From positions 19,229-83,228 of the forward strand of contig NZ_JASOKT010000008.1 of assembly GCF_030216305.1 (NCBI RefSeq): a stretch of 64,000 nt of DNA. Reading direction: 5' to 3'. This document shows, one piece after another, positions 1 through 9,168 of this stretch. Both the position numbers and the translations under genes were made by a program. The first letter of the stretch is position 1; each line of letters opens with the position of its first letter. The stretch is from Actinotignum timonense (GTDB taxonomy: Bacteria > Actinomycetota > Actinomycetes > Actinomycetales > Actinomycetaceae). The notes under the pieces are model-generated. The model did no database searches and had not been told where the DNA came from. It worked only from the letters and a program-made list of their open reading frames with translations.

Positions 1-865
1 GTCCCACCAGGATGGAGGAGGCGAAGGCGGCATCGCCGGCGATGCCGGCGGACTGGAGCAGGGACGGTGCGTAGTAGAGCACCGCGTTGGTGCCCGCGAA
101 TTGGGAGAAGAAAGCGATGAGGATCGCCATGGTGATGGGGCGGGCGGTGCGCTTCGAGAAGAAGGGCTCCGTTGCCGCGGCGTGCGGGGCGGCGTTATGC
201 ATATTTGCCATGACCTGCGCGGCTTCGTTCTTGCCCCACAGGTCTTCCATGACGCGCAGCGATTCGCTATCGCGCCCGCGGGTGTAGAGCCAGCGCGGGC
301 TTTCCGGAATGAAGTAGCACACCGCGAGGAAAATGAGGGAAGGCACCGCCTGGATGCCGAGCATCCAGCGCCAGCCCAGCTCCACCGGCATCATTTTGAC
401 GATGATGTAATTGGAGAAGTAGGACACCACAATGCCGATCACGATATTGAGCTGCACCGTGGCCACCAGTTTTCCGCGCCGTGCGGCAGGCGATATCTCC
501 GCCGTATACAGCGGGGCGATCACCGAGGAGGCCCCCACCGCGATCCCGCCGAGCATGCGGAAGATGAGGAAGAAGACCCAGCTATTGGCTACCGCCACGC
601 ATACAGAGGTGATGAGGTAGAGGGCGGCCACGCCTTTGAGGACGGGGCGCCGGCCCCATTTATCGGCCGGGATACCGCCGAAGAGCGCCCCGATAATGGT
701 GCCGATGAGGGCGCAGGAGACCGTGAAGCCCAGCTGCCCGGCGCTCAGATCCCATTTATCTTGGAGGGCTGCCGTGGTTCCGGAAATCACCGCGGTATCG
801 AAACCGAAGAGGAAGCCACCGAGTGATGCGGCGGTGGCCGAAAATGGTACGAGGTGTTTTTTCAT
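1..865 (-). CDS. Sugar porter family MFS transporter, C-terminus outside window
   Basis: Reading leftward from an ATG at 865 (preceded by a GAGGAGA ribosome-binding site) gives an open frame that leaves the window at base 1, so about 288 N-terminal residues are seen. They carry the sugar-porter signatures: the first-helix motif GGFLFGFDTAVISG, an inter-helix DKWGRRP motif and a PESPRWLY motif at the end of the sixth helix. The product should be an inner-membrane, probably proton-coupled, sugar transporter. It is clearly related to the porter at 40119-41588. Placement downstream of malQ, on the same strand, suggests a link to sugar metabolism, but a 52-bp palindrome separates the two. Substrate unknown. 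Confidence 0.88.
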   Translation of the reverse strand, partial: MKKHLVPFSATAASLGGFLFGFDTAVISGTTAALQDKWDLSAGQLGFTVSCALIGTIIGALFGGIPADKWGRRPVLKGVAALYLITSVCVAVANSWVFFLIFRMLGGIAVGASSVIAPLYTAEISPAARRGKLVATVQLNIVIGIVVSYFSNYIIVKMMPVELGWRWMLGIQAVPSLIFLAVCYFIPESPRWLYTRGRDSESLRVMEDLWGKNEAAQVMANMHNAAPHAAATEPFFSKRTARPITMAILIAFFSQFAGTNAVLYYAPSLLQSAGIAGDAAFASSILVG

Positions 866-1026
866 GTTCTCTCCTCACCGTTGAGAATGCTGTTCGTGGC
901 TGGTGCTGCGATGGCGGGAACGGTGCGCTTCCGTTGCGCCCCGTTTCCTTGCCCCGTGCCCCGTTTCCAGCTCAGGAACGGGGCAGACCGGCCGGTGCAT
1001 TCACTCTAAGAAGAAGTGCTGGCATG

Positions 1027-1078
1027 AGCTAGGCCCGTCTCCTAAAATTTGCGCAAATTTTAGGAGACGGGCCTAGCT
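1027..1078. repeat. Perfect 52-bp palindrome
   Basis: Every base from 1027 to 1078 pairs with its mirror image; the centre is AAATTTGCGCAAATTT and the outer arms read AGCTAGGCCCGTCTCC. It lies between the malQ stop and the start of the sugar porter, both on the minus strand. As RNA it would fold into one very long hairpin on either strand. No T-run follows on either side, so a classic intrinsic terminator is not supported. It could be a transcript-end or processing structure, an operator, or a small inverted-repeat element. Confidence 0.9.
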
Positions 1079-1132
1079 GCGTCGTCGTACCTTTAACGGC
1101 AGTCGCGGACCTGTTTGTTCCCGTGCACCGCC

Positions 1133-3289
1133 TTAGCCGCGCGGGTGGCAGCGCTCGTATTCCGCCGTGTAGGCGGCGATGAGGGAACGCAGCCGGGGGT
1201 GCTCGCCCAGGTCCTCGGTGAGGACCACCTTTTCAGTGCCGTCGGCCAGCGGGATCTTCCAATTCGGGTATTCGGTATCGGTCCCGGGCTGGTTTTGGGT
1301 GCGCCGCTCGCCCACCGCGTCCACCAGAGCAATGGCCTGGAGCTGTGCGGGGGTGCGGGCAATATAGCAGTGCATCGCCTCGATGAGCTCGCGCTCCGTG
1401 GGGTCGTGGCTCTCCAGCAAACCGCAGCCGCACAGGGTGTCAATAAGCACGCTGCGCTCGCGGCGGGCTTCTTCGCGTACCTGCTCCACGGGCTCCACCA
1501 GGATATCCAGGGAGGCACGCAGGTCCACGTGTTCGCCGGCCAGGTAGCCGGCCAGCGGGGGCAGGTCGTGGGTATCCACCGTGACCAGGGAGGCGCTGCG
1601 GTAGTGCTCGGGGGCACGGAAGGCTTCCCCTTCCTTTTCGAAGAGCATGACGGAGGTTCCGAAAATGCCCCGTTCGGTCAGGAAATCACGCACCCAGGGC
1701 TCCACGTTGCCCAGGTCTTCCCCGATGAGGAAGGTGCCCGAGCGCGCCGCTTCCAGCATGAGCACGCCGATGAGGGCTTCGTGGTTGTAGTACACGTAGG
1801 TGCCGTCCACCGGCTTATTGCCCGCCGGGATCCACCACAGCCGGAAGAATCCCATCACGTGGTCGATGCGCAGCGCCCCGGCATGGCGCATGACGGTGCG
1901 GGCCATGTCGCGCACCGGTGCGTAGTGCTGGCGGTCGAGCTCCACCGGGTTGAAGGGCGGCGGGGACCAGTCTTGCCCGAGCTGGTTGTACATATCGGGC
2001 GGGGAGCCCACGCTCACCCCGCTGGCGAAGGCATCCGGGTTGGCCCAGGCATCCGCGCCGCAGGCCTGCACCCCCACCGCGAGGTCGTGCACCACGCCGA
2101 TGCCCATGCCGGCATCGCGCGCCACTTTCTGGGCGGCTTCCAGCTGCTGGTCCATGACCCACTGGCACCAGCAGTAGAAGTCGATGCGTTCGCTCAGCTC
2201 GGCGCGTTCGCGGCGCGAGGCCAAGGTATCGGGGCGCTCGCATTCGAGCGGGAAGTGCTTGCCGTAGCGCTCAAACATCGCGCACCAGAACGCGAAATCT
2301 TCCAGGCCCTGGCCTTCGGCGGCGCGGAACGCGTCGAAATCGGCCTGGCGGGCGTGGCTGCGCGGTTCGCGGTAAATCACTTCGAGGGCGCTGCGTTTGG
2401 CTTCCCAGCAGGCGCTGCGATCCAGCAGAGTATTGTGCAGCGAGGATTCCTTGGGGGCCTGCCCCGCCCACGTGACCATGGAGCGCTTGCCGGAGTCCAT
2501 ATAGGCCACTTCGCGGATGTCCTCCGGGCGGATGTAGAGAGGGTTGAAGAAGCGGCGCGACGTCGGCAAATACGGCGAGTTCGTGAGCTGCCCGCACGGT
2601 TCGGCGGCGTGCAGCGGGTTAATGAGCACGAATTGCGCCCCCAGCCCGCCGAAGAGCGAGCCGAGTTCGGCCAGGTCCGCGGTGTCCCCCGTCCCCCAGG
2701 AGTCGCGCGAGCGCACCGAGTAGAGCTGGCTCATCACGCCCCAACCGGCCACGCCTTTTTCTGCCGGGGCGGGCAGGCGCGCGGGCACCACAATGAGCGC
2801 CCCGCTATGCCAGGTGGCGGCCTCCTCCCCCGCTGCCGGCGGGGTGACCTTGGCGCGCACCGTGTGGTAGCCGAGCGGCAGGTTCCCCGGGATGATGAAG
2901 GCGGCGCGGCCGATCATGGCGCCGTCGATGAGGCGCGGCAGTTCAAAATCTTCGGCCTGTACGGCGGGTAGTTCCGCGCCGTCTTCTAGTTCGTAGGTGA
3001 GGGTGACGGCCGCGCCGTGGGGCACGTGCACGCGGATGATCTGCTCGTTACCTTCGCGCACCACCGTGGTGGCGGGCAACACGTGGCGCCATTCGCGGCT
3101 ATCGACCGTGTCCAGCGCCGCCTGCGCCGCTTCCGGAGTGGAGGTGTCAATCCCCATGGCCGCGAGCACCGCGACGAGCGTATCGGCATCCACCGTCACG
3201 TATTCGCCCGCGAAACTCCAATAATGCGTTGCCACTCCGTATGCATCAGCGATGCGGTTGAGCATATCTTGCGGTGGTGAACCCGCCAT
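1133..3289 (-). CDS. malQ: 4-alpha-glucanotransferase (amylomaltase, GH77)
   Basis: 718 residues, the length expected of the longer actinobacterial MalQ type with an N-terminal extension domain. The GH77 core starts near residue 190 with YSVRSRDSWGTGD. The catalytic nucleophile Asp lies in RIDHVMGFFRLW near residue 474, the acid/base Glu in LIGEDLGNV near 521, and the stabilising Asp in TVDTHDLPPL near 576. The enzyme transfers 1,4-glucan segments between maltodextrins in the cytoplasm, feeding glycogen/maltodextrin breakdown. The ATG at 3289 is preceded by AAGGAGGG. The next gene downstream on the same strand is a sugar porter. No maltose regulator or maltose ABC genes are in view. Confidence 0.96.
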   Translation of the reverse strand: MAGSPPQDMLNRIADAYGVATHYWSFAGEYVTVDADTLVAVLAAMGIDTSTPEAAQAALDTVDSREWRHVLPATTVVREGNEQIIRVHVPHGAAVTLTYELEDGAELPAVQAEDFELPRLIDGAMIGRAAFIIPGNLPLGYHTVRAKVTPPAAGEEAATWHSGALIVVPARLPAPAEKGVAGWGVMSQLYSVRSRDSWGTGDTADLAELGSLFGGLGAQFVLINPLHAAEPCGQLTNSPYLPTSRRFFNPLYIRPEDIREVAYMDSGKRSMVTWAGQAPKESSLHNTLLDRSACWEAKRSALEVIYREPRSHARQADFDAFRAAEGQGLEDFAFWCAMFERYGKHFPLECERPDTLASRRERAELSERIDFYCWCQWVMDQQLEAAQKVARDAGMGIGVVHDLAVGVQACGADAWANPDAFASGVSVGSPPDMYNQLGQDWSPPPFNPVELDRQHYAPVRDMARTVMRHAGALRIDHVMGFFRLWWIPAGNKPVDGTYVYYNHEALIGVLMLEAARSGTFLIGEDLGNVEPWVRDFLTERGIFGTSVMLFEKEGEAFRAPEHYRSASLVTVDTHDLPPLAGYLAGEHVDLRASLDILVEPVEQVREEARRERSVLIDTLCGCGLLESHDPTERELIEAMHCYIARTPAQLQAIALVDAVGERRTQNQPGTDTEYPNWKIPLADGTEKVVLTEDLGEHPRLRSLIAAYTAEYERCHPRG

Positions 3290-3513
3290 GGTTCCCTCCT
3301 TGTGTCTCCCCGTGTGTCCCCGGTTGCTCGCCTCCGGTGGCGAGCCCGGTTACTAGAATATCTGCTCCGTTGCCTTTCCGTGGAATTCCGCGCCGTGGTG
3401 GGGATGGTGCGACGACGACGGCGCAGCTGGCGGGGGCCGCCCCGCCACGCGCCATTGGCCCCGGGCCGGGCACCGTTGGCACCCCACAGCTGCGAAAATT
3501 CGCTCCGTGGTAG

Positions 3514-4866
3514 CTATGCCATGCGCGCAGGGTAGGCGTGCCGAAGGTAGATAAAGGAAATAATCGTTGCACCCGCGATAAGCAGCCATGTTATTCCGTA
3601 GGGCAGCGCAGAAACTCCATCCCCCGATACGAAAGCCAAGGCCACGATAGAGGTAGTCAGCGGGATAAACATCGTGGATGCGAGGGATTCCACGATCACC
3701 GCAGAGCTGGCCATCTCCTCGATGGTGATGCCGTCAGGCTCGTCCGGGTCGTCGAAGAAAATATTGAGGGTGTCCAGGTAGGCGATGCCTATGCCGATCC
3801 CGGCAAGGGTCCACGCGATGCAGAACACAGGCGTAGCCGATGCCGGGCGCCACCCGGAGAAAATCCACGCCGCCAAGAAGATCGCCGCGAGCGCGATGAA
3901 ACCGAGCCCAAAAATAACGCGGAGCCGATATCCGCGCCGAGTCGCGGCCGGCTTGATGCCGCAGACCACGCCCACAACGGCCCAGCCGAGCCCGCCGCCC
4001 ATAATGATGATGCCCAGGGCGTCCGGGCCGGCCTGGTAGAGGTCGTGCGCGGTGAGGGAGACGAGTTCATTTCCCGCAAAATAGCCACCGGTTAGGAAGA
4101 GCATGCCGGCCAGGGCGGCGCGGCGGGGTGTTTTTTGCGTGAAGGTGCCCTGAGGCATGAGGAGCACGGCCACGCGGCCCAGCACCGCCACCCCGATGAC
4201 CATGAGCACGATCTTGAGCGGGCCAGATGCCGGGATAATTGTTATTCCCACGCCCGCCACGATGAGGAGAAGCGCGGTATAGGAGAAGGGCGATTCTTTG
4301 CGTTCCCCTTCGGTTTGGAGATTGAGGGCGATAACGAAGCGGGCTACCAGAAGCAGCGGGAGGTAGAGGAGCATGGCCCAGCGCCAGGAGAGCAGGTGCG
4401 TTGCCCACGCCGCATATGCCGGGCCGACCACGGAGGACACCACCCAGCTGGCGGAGGAAAAAGCTAGGGTGAGGCGCCGGGCGCGCCCGGAAAGGCCCAG
4501 CGCTACCGCACCGATGGAAGTCATGGCCAGGGTGGAGCCGGCCAGGCCCCGGATCGCTGCCCCGAGAAGATAGACCAAGATATGGGGCGCCGCGGCGCTG
4601 GTGCACGCGCCCAGCACCAGGAAAACGGTGGCGCCCATGAGGAGGCGGGGTAGTCGCATCCGATTCATCAGCGCCGCACCGATGGGCAGCCCCGCCATGG
4701 AAGCAATCGCGGATACTCCCATAATCACACCGTAGAGGTTTTGCGCGTGCAGGTCTTTGGCCAGGATCGGCAAAATCAGCTGGTTGAGGTAGGTCTGCAT
4801 TCCCCCGATAAGTTCGAGGATAATGACGGCAATAGCGATCACCAGCCCGGCGCTTCGTTTTTTCAT
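3514..4866 (-). CDS. MFS transporter, probable efflux
   Basis: About 450 residues starting MKKRSAGLVIAIAVIILEL. The frame is open upstream to 4956, but the ATG at 4866 places the first membrane helix right at the N-terminus as expected, so it is preferred; its ribosome-binding site is weak. Twelve hydrophobic segments are visible, with the typical loop after helix 2 (GAALMNRMRLPRLL). The N-terminal helix ILELIGGMQTYLNQLILP and overall size fit the drug-efflux branch of the major facilitator superfamily. Neighbours (malQ, and a divergent SulP transporter) give no substrate clue. The product is an inner-membrane protein of unassigned specificity. Confidence 0.85.
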   Translation of the reverse strand: MKKRSAGLVIAIAVIILELIGGMQTYLNQLILPILAKDLHAQNLYGVIMGVSAIASMAGLPIGAALMNRMRLPRLLMGATVFLVLGACTSAAAPHILVYLLGAAIRGLAGSTLAMTSIGAVALGLSGRARRLTLAFSSASWVVSSVVGPAYAAWATHLLSWRWAMLLYLPLLLVARFVIALNLQTEGERKESPFSYTALLLIVAGVGITIIPASGPLKIVLMVIGVAVLGRVAVLLMPQGTFTQKTPRRAALAGMLFLTGGYFAGNELVSLTAHDLYQAGPDALGIIIMGGGLGWAVVGVVCGIKPAATRRGYRLRVIFGLGFIALAAIFLAAWIFSGWRPASATPVFCIAWTLAGIGIGIAYLDTLNIFFDDPDEPDGITIEEMASSAVIVESLASTMFIPLTTSIVALAFVSGDGVSALPYGITWLLIAGATIISFIYLRHAYPARMA

Positions 4867-5158
4867 GGTCTTACTGTAGCCGGGCCGGAAGTCCCAAAAA
4901 ATACCGAAACCGCCACAAGATTTCACCACAAAAGCCGCATCAAAATTCCGTTTCAAAAGCCGCCCGCAACATCACCCCACACCCCCGTCTCAAAATATGG
5001 ACACATATGCTATGGTGGCTTCGTTCTACCAAACACGCATCTTGACGCCACCGCTATAAAACAGCACGACCCGGTGCGAAACAACACTATTCGAGCGCCA
5101 CACTCTCCACGTATGCGCGATATGGCCTGTTCAGATGCTGAGATTGTGAAAGGTTTTT

Positions 5159-6817
5159 GTGCCCGCTTTTATCACGCATCTGCGTTCACTACTGCCCTGC
5201 ACCGATGACCTACGCGCCACCAAAAAATATTGGCGCCAGGATATTGCCGCGGGCATCACGGTGGGAATCGTAGCGCTCCCCCTCGCCCTGGCTTTCGCTA
5301 TTTCCAGCGGCCTGAGCGCGGAGGCCGGCCTCATTACCGCCATCGTTGCGGGAATTATCGCGGCAATCTTCGGCGGCTCCAATTACCAGATCTCCGGGCC
5401 CACCGGCGCCATGGCGGTCATCTTGGCACCCATCGTGGCCGCGCACGGTGCGCGAGTGGTGCCGCTCCTGTGCCTCATGGCGGGAGGCCTCATCCTCCTG
5501 GCCGGTGTGCTGGGCCTGGGGCGCGCCGTCTCCCTCATCCCCTGGCCGGTGATCGAAGGTTTCACGGTGGGCATCGCCGCCATTCTTTTCTTCCAGCAGG
5601 TCCCCAATATTATCGGCGTGGAGGCCCGCGCCGGCCTAAGCACCCTCCCGGCGGCGTTCGACGCCCTCACCCGCATAACCCCCGCAACGGCGCTCACCAC
5701 GGGGCTGCTTTGCCTGGCCGCCATCGTCATTATCGCGGCGTGCACGAAAATCTCGAAGAAGCTCCCCGGTTCCCTCATCGCGGTACTGGTGGTGAGCATC
5801 ATCGCCTGGGCTGCCGGCCTCACGGTGCCCACCATCGGCATCATCCCCTCCACTCTCCCCGCCCCGGTCGTCCCCGAAATCTCCATAGGCCTCCTTAGCG
5901 CCCTGGCGCCGGGCGCGCTCGCGGTGGCGGCCCTGGCGGGTATCGAGTCGCTCATCTCCGCGCGGATCGCGGCGGGGATGGTGCGCGGCGGTAGCTATTC
6001 TCCGGATCGGGAGCTGGTGGGCCAGGGCCTGGCGTCGGTGGGCTGCGGACTTTTCGGCGGCATGCCCGCCACCGGCGCCATTGTCCGCACCGCCGTGAAT
6101 GTGCGTTCGGGTGGGCGTTCGCGCCTGGCCGCCCTCATCCACTCCCTGGTGCTCATTGCGGTGGTGTATCTGGCCTCCGCCGCGGTCTCGGCTATCCCGC
6201 TCTCGGTTCTTGCCGGCGTGCTGGTGGTGACCTGCTACCGCATGATTAATCCGGATACGGTGCGCCAGGTGATGCGTTCCAACCGCTCCGACGCCTCCGT
6301 TTTCGTGATCACGACGATTATTACGGTGGGTCTGGATATTATTTGGGCGATCACCGTGGGAATTATTATTTCCGGGATTCTGGTGTTGCGGCGCATGGCG
6401 AACCGTTCGGGTATTTTCCGCGAAGATCTCCCCTCCGATCCGAAAATTGCTATTTTGCGGGTAGACGGCACCATGTTTTTCGGCGTGGGCGACCGCATCG
6501 AGCGCGAAATCCCGCGCCTGGCGGGCGTGGACGTGGTAATTTTGCGCCTCTCCCGCGTCGGAATCGTGGACGCCACCGGGGTGCGAGCCCTGGCGCAGGT
6601 GGTCGACCGCCTGGTCGATGCCGGCAATACCGTGCTGGTCAAGGGCCTACCCAAGCAGGTACAAGAGATGGCCCAGCGCATGGAACTGGGCCAACTCAGC
6701 ATCGGCGATTATCTTTTCGCGGATATGGACGGCGCGATGGCGCAGGCCCGCCGCATCGTGGCCGCGAATGGCAGCTCCACCGCCACCGGCCGTTTCCGCG
6801 CGGTGGAAGAAACGTAG
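5159..6817 (+). CDS. SulP family anion transporter with STAS domain
   Basis: 552 residues. The membrane part (about 1-420) begins KYWRQDIAAGITVGIVALPLALAFAI, the classic SulP first-helix motif, and contains NYQISGPTGAM. A cytoplasmic STAS domain (about 428-535) follows, starting KIAILRVDGTMFFG and containing VDATGVRAL. Family members carry sulfate, bicarbonate or dicarboxylates; which one cannot be read here, and no carbonic anhydrase or sulfate assimilation gene is adjacent. The GTG start at 5159 has AAAGG upstream. It is divergent from the MFS gene at 3514-4866, with 292 bp between them in which I see no further gene. Confidence 0.93.
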   Translation: MPAFITHLRSLLPCTDDLRATKKYWRQDIAAGITVGIVALPLALAFAISSGLSAEAGLITAIVAGIIAAIFGGSNYQISGPTGAMAVILAPIVAAHGARVVPLLCLMAGGLILLAGVLGLGRAVSLIPWPVIEGFTVGIAAILFFQQVPNIIGVEARAGLSTLPAAFDALTRITPATALTTGLLCLAAIVIIAACTKISKKLPGSLIAVLVVSIIAWAAGLTVPTIGIIPSTLPAPVVPEISIGLLSALAPGALAVAALAGIESLISARIAAGMVRGGSYSPDRELVGQGLASVGCGLFGGMPATGAIVRTAVNVRSGGRSRLAALIHSLVLIAVVYLASAAVSAIPLSVLAGVLVVTCYRMINPDTVRQVMRSNRSDASVFVITTIITVGLDIIWAITVGIIISGILVLRRMANRSGIFREDLPSDPKIAILRVDGTMFFGVGDRIEREIPRLAGVDVVILRLSRVGIVDATGVRALAQVVDRLVDAGNTVLVKGLPKQVQEMAQRMELGQLSIGDYLFADMDGAMAQARRIVAANGSSTATGRFRAVEET

Positions 6818-6993
6818 GCCCCCCATCATCTACCGGTCCCGCACATTTCCTGGTACCGTTTCCGGTGACAGGACTCCCCGCACCTCTCGTAGAAGTGTCC
6901 CAGGGGAGACGTTTTTTCTCACCACCCCGCGAACCATGCACCGCAGCCTTTTCGCGCACTTGCGGAATAGGTACGACGACGCCGCCTCCCCCG

Positions 6994-8247
6994 CTACCGC
7001 CTAAACGAGGGATGCACCGCACTCATGAGAATGCCCAATGCCAACAGCACCACGCAGACCGCAATCGGTAGCCACGGTGCGATCCCATAGAGCGCCGTGG
7101 ACGCAACAGGGGCCAGCACATAGGCCATGCCGTTATTGGCATTGATGAGCCCGGCCATGCCGCCCTGTTCGTGCGGCTCCATCTTCAGGGTAGGAGCGGT
7201 GTTATAGCCCGGCATTGCTAAGCCGGAGCCGAGCCCCGCCAGCACGCAGGCCAGCACGAAAATCCACAGGTGGCTCGGGTGGAGCAACAGGGCCACCGCC
7301 ACGAAGAAAATCACCAACCCGCGGCGGAAGAGCTGCACCGCATTCCAGCCGAGCCGCGGCGCCAGCGCGGCCTGGGCGATAATCATGACCACTCCCATAA
7401 TGGACATGCACAAGGCCGTAAATCCGGCGGTGGCCGCCGCTTCCAGCCCCAATGCGTCTTGGAGCAGGAAGCCGAACACGGTGGTCAGGGTGGAAAATAC
7501 GGTGAACATGAGGAATCCGCAGGCCAGGAAGGCGAATGCCCGCGGGTCGAAATAGCTGACTTTGGCAGGCTTCTCCACCCGCTTTTCACCCCGGGTGGGC
7601 TTGAAGGTCACCAGCAGCACCACAACCCCGGCCAGGATCATGAGCGGCATGACCACCAGCGGCAGCATAAAGCCGCCGAGGGCCGCCAGGCTCCCACCCA
7701 CCAGCGCACCGAGGATGGTGGCGAATCCTTGCGCGGCGCCCAGCATGCCCACGCCTTTGACTCGCTGCGCCTCACTATAGGTGTGGGTGATGATGTAGGT
7801 CTGGGCAGCGGGCGTGATCGCGGCAATGGATCCGCCGTACAGCAGGCCCCGGGTGAACACCACCCCGACCACCAAAGCGCTCCCAACCAACGCTCCTTGC
7901 AAGCCAAACCAGGCCACTACCGCGAAGGCAGCGAGCGCGGTGGCCGCGCCCAGCATCCCCGTCACCAGAATGGGGCGGGTGCCCCGCCGCAGGGAGACCC
8001 TCCCCCACGTGGTTGAGCTGAGCGAGAGCACGATGGCTGCCAGGGAGATCGTCGCCCCGATATGCCATTCTTGTAGGCCGATTTCGCGCGAGAGCGGGGC
8101 AATAATCGGGTTGAGAATCATCTGGCCCATATAGGCCAGCAGTACCGTCAGGAATAGCGGGAACAGGCCCGGAATCTGGCCCTTTGTTGAGCCAGTCTCC
8201 AATTCCGGTTCCGCTGCCGGTTGCGGGTGAGTATTCGCGTCGGTCAT
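6994..8247 (-). CDS. MFS multidrug-type transporter controlled by divergent TetR
   Basis: 417 residues. A hydrophilic N-terminus of about 25 residues is followed by twelve hydrophobic segments, including the helix 2-3 loop TTWGRVSLRRGTRP and the long helix 5 region GMLGAAQGFATILGALVGG. This matches drug:proton antiporters of the 12-helix type. The gene is divergent from a TetR regulator, and its promoter contains a palindrome that is the obvious operator, a pairing typical of inducible efflux pumps or of self-regulated metabolite exporters. Substrate unknown. The ATG at 8247 is preceded by AAAAGGAAGCGCT. Confidence 0.9.
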   Translation of the reverse strand: MTDANTHPQPAAEPELETGSTKGQIPGLFPLFLTVLLAYMGQMILNPIIAPLSREIGLQEWHIGATISLAAIVLSLSSTTWGRVSLRRGTRPILVTGMLGAATALAAFAVVAWFGLQGALVGSALVVGVVFTRGLLYGGSIAAITPAAQTYIITHTYSEAQRVKGVGMLGAAQGFATILGALVGGSLAALGGFMLPLVVMPLMILAGVVVLLVTFKPTRGEKRVEKPAKVSYFDPRAFAFLACGFLMFTVFSTLTTVFGFLLQDALGLEAAATAGFTALCMSIMGVVMIIAQAALAPRLGWNAVQLFRRGLVIFFVAVALLLHPSHLWIFVLACVLAGLGSGLAMPGYNTAPTLKMEPHEQGGMAGLINANNGMAYVLAPVASTALYGIAPWLPIAVCVVLLALGILMSAVHPSFRR

Positions 8248-8285
8248 AGCGCTTCCTTTTCAGAAGTAATGGGTGAACGGCACAC

Positions 8286-8314
8286 ACACTAGAACACTGT
8301 TCTAGTAATGTCAA
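8286..8314 (-). promoter_or_regulatory. MFS promoter with TetR operator in the spacer
   Basis: On the minus strand TTGACA (8309-8314) and TAGTGT (8286-8291) are 17 bp apart. The spacer and -10 are covered by the 19-bp palindrome ACTAGAACACTGTTCTAGT (8288-8306), perfect apart from its single central base. A regulator dimer bound here would exclude RNA polymerase. It is the only extended palindrome between the divergent tetR-like and MFS genes. Confidence 0.8.
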
Positions 8315-8339
8315 TGCGGGGTGGCGATATGCTGGGCAT

Positions 8340-9038
8340 ATGCACGCTAAATCCGTGAACACCGGCCGGCGCGTCGGTCTGACCCAGGATAAAATTCGCC
8401 ACGCCGCCCAGGCCCTCTCCCGTGACCGCGGCATCGAAAACTGGTCGATTCGCGATTTAGCGCTTGAACTCAAAGTCTCCCCTTCGGTGATTTACCACTA
8501 TTTCGCCAACCGGGACGCCATCGTCGATGCCGTCATCGCGCATCTCATCGGCTCTATCGCTCTGCCCGAAACAAGCTTGGAGTGGAAGGAGTGGTTCATG
8601 GCGCTGGCTCAGAACGCCCGCCCGGTTCTGCTTGAACATCCGGGGGTGACGGAGCGGATGATGCACGGCAATTTCAGTGCCGAGATGCTCCCCCTCCTTG
8701 AAGCATCTTTCGAAAAGTTGCACGAGGCCGGTTTCCGCCATCACGCCCCGCAGGCTTACACCATGATTATCAATACAATTCTGTGGGCGATTACGGCGCG
8801 TAATTTGCGCAGCCCCACTCGCCGCGAGCAGCGCCACGATCTAGGCCGCATGGTGGCCGAGGCTCAGCCCCTGGCCGCCACCTCCACCGCGCTCACCGAT
8901 ATGCTCACCAACTACCTGCTGCCCCTCACGGATCCGCAGAACGAAAACCAGATGAGCCAGGAATACTTCACCATCATGGTGCAAGCCCTCCTGGTGGGCC
9001 TGGAACAAACGCTCCTCCCCCGCGAAAGCCCTAACTAA
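8340..9038 (+). CDS. TetR-family transcriptional regulator
   Basis: 232 residues. The N-terminal DNA-binding domain (about 15-62) reads LTQDKIRHAAQALSRDRG and then LALELKVSPSVIYHYFANRD, the TetR helix-turn-helix with the conserved YHYFANR. The C-terminal half is the ligand-binding and dimerisation part with no recognisable ligand signature. It most likely represses the divergent MFS gene through the palindrome at 8288-8306. No Shine-Dalgarno is visible before the ATG at 8340, and a TATGCT at 8328-8333 would place the transcription start at or next to that ATG, so a leaderless transcript is plausible. Confidence 0.92.
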   Translation: MHAKSVNTGRRVGLTQDKIRHAAQALSRDRGIENWSIRDLALELKVSPSVIYHYFANRDAIVDAVIAHLIGSIALPETSLEWKEWFMALAQNARPVLLEHPGVTERMMHGNFSAEMLPLLEASFEKLHEAGFRHHAPQAYTMIINTILWAITARNLRSPTRREQRHDLGRMVAEAQPLAATSTALTDMLTNYLLPLTDPQNENQMSQEYFTIMVQALLVGLEQTLLPRESPN

Positions 9039-9168
9039 CGCGCACCGATGAGCGCACACCTACAGCAGCACCCGCAGCAGTCCCTACCGCCGAGCCACCG
9101 CCTAAGATAGTCCCATACCACCCCGGCCCGCACCCGCGCGCCCGGGCCCGCCGTGAAAGGAGCCGCGC

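Noticed and set aside
101..826. 241-residue plus-strand frame at the window start
   Set aside because: Antisense shadow of the sugar porter gene; the minus-strand translation has clear MFS motifs.
1027..1078. Intrinsic terminator of malQ
   Set aside because: Stem is strong, but there is no loop and no U-run on either strand; recorded as a palindrome instead.
1115..2971. 618-residue plus-strand frame
   Set aside because: Shadow of malQ on the other strand; rich in His/Gly/Arg as typical for antisense of G+C-rich genes.
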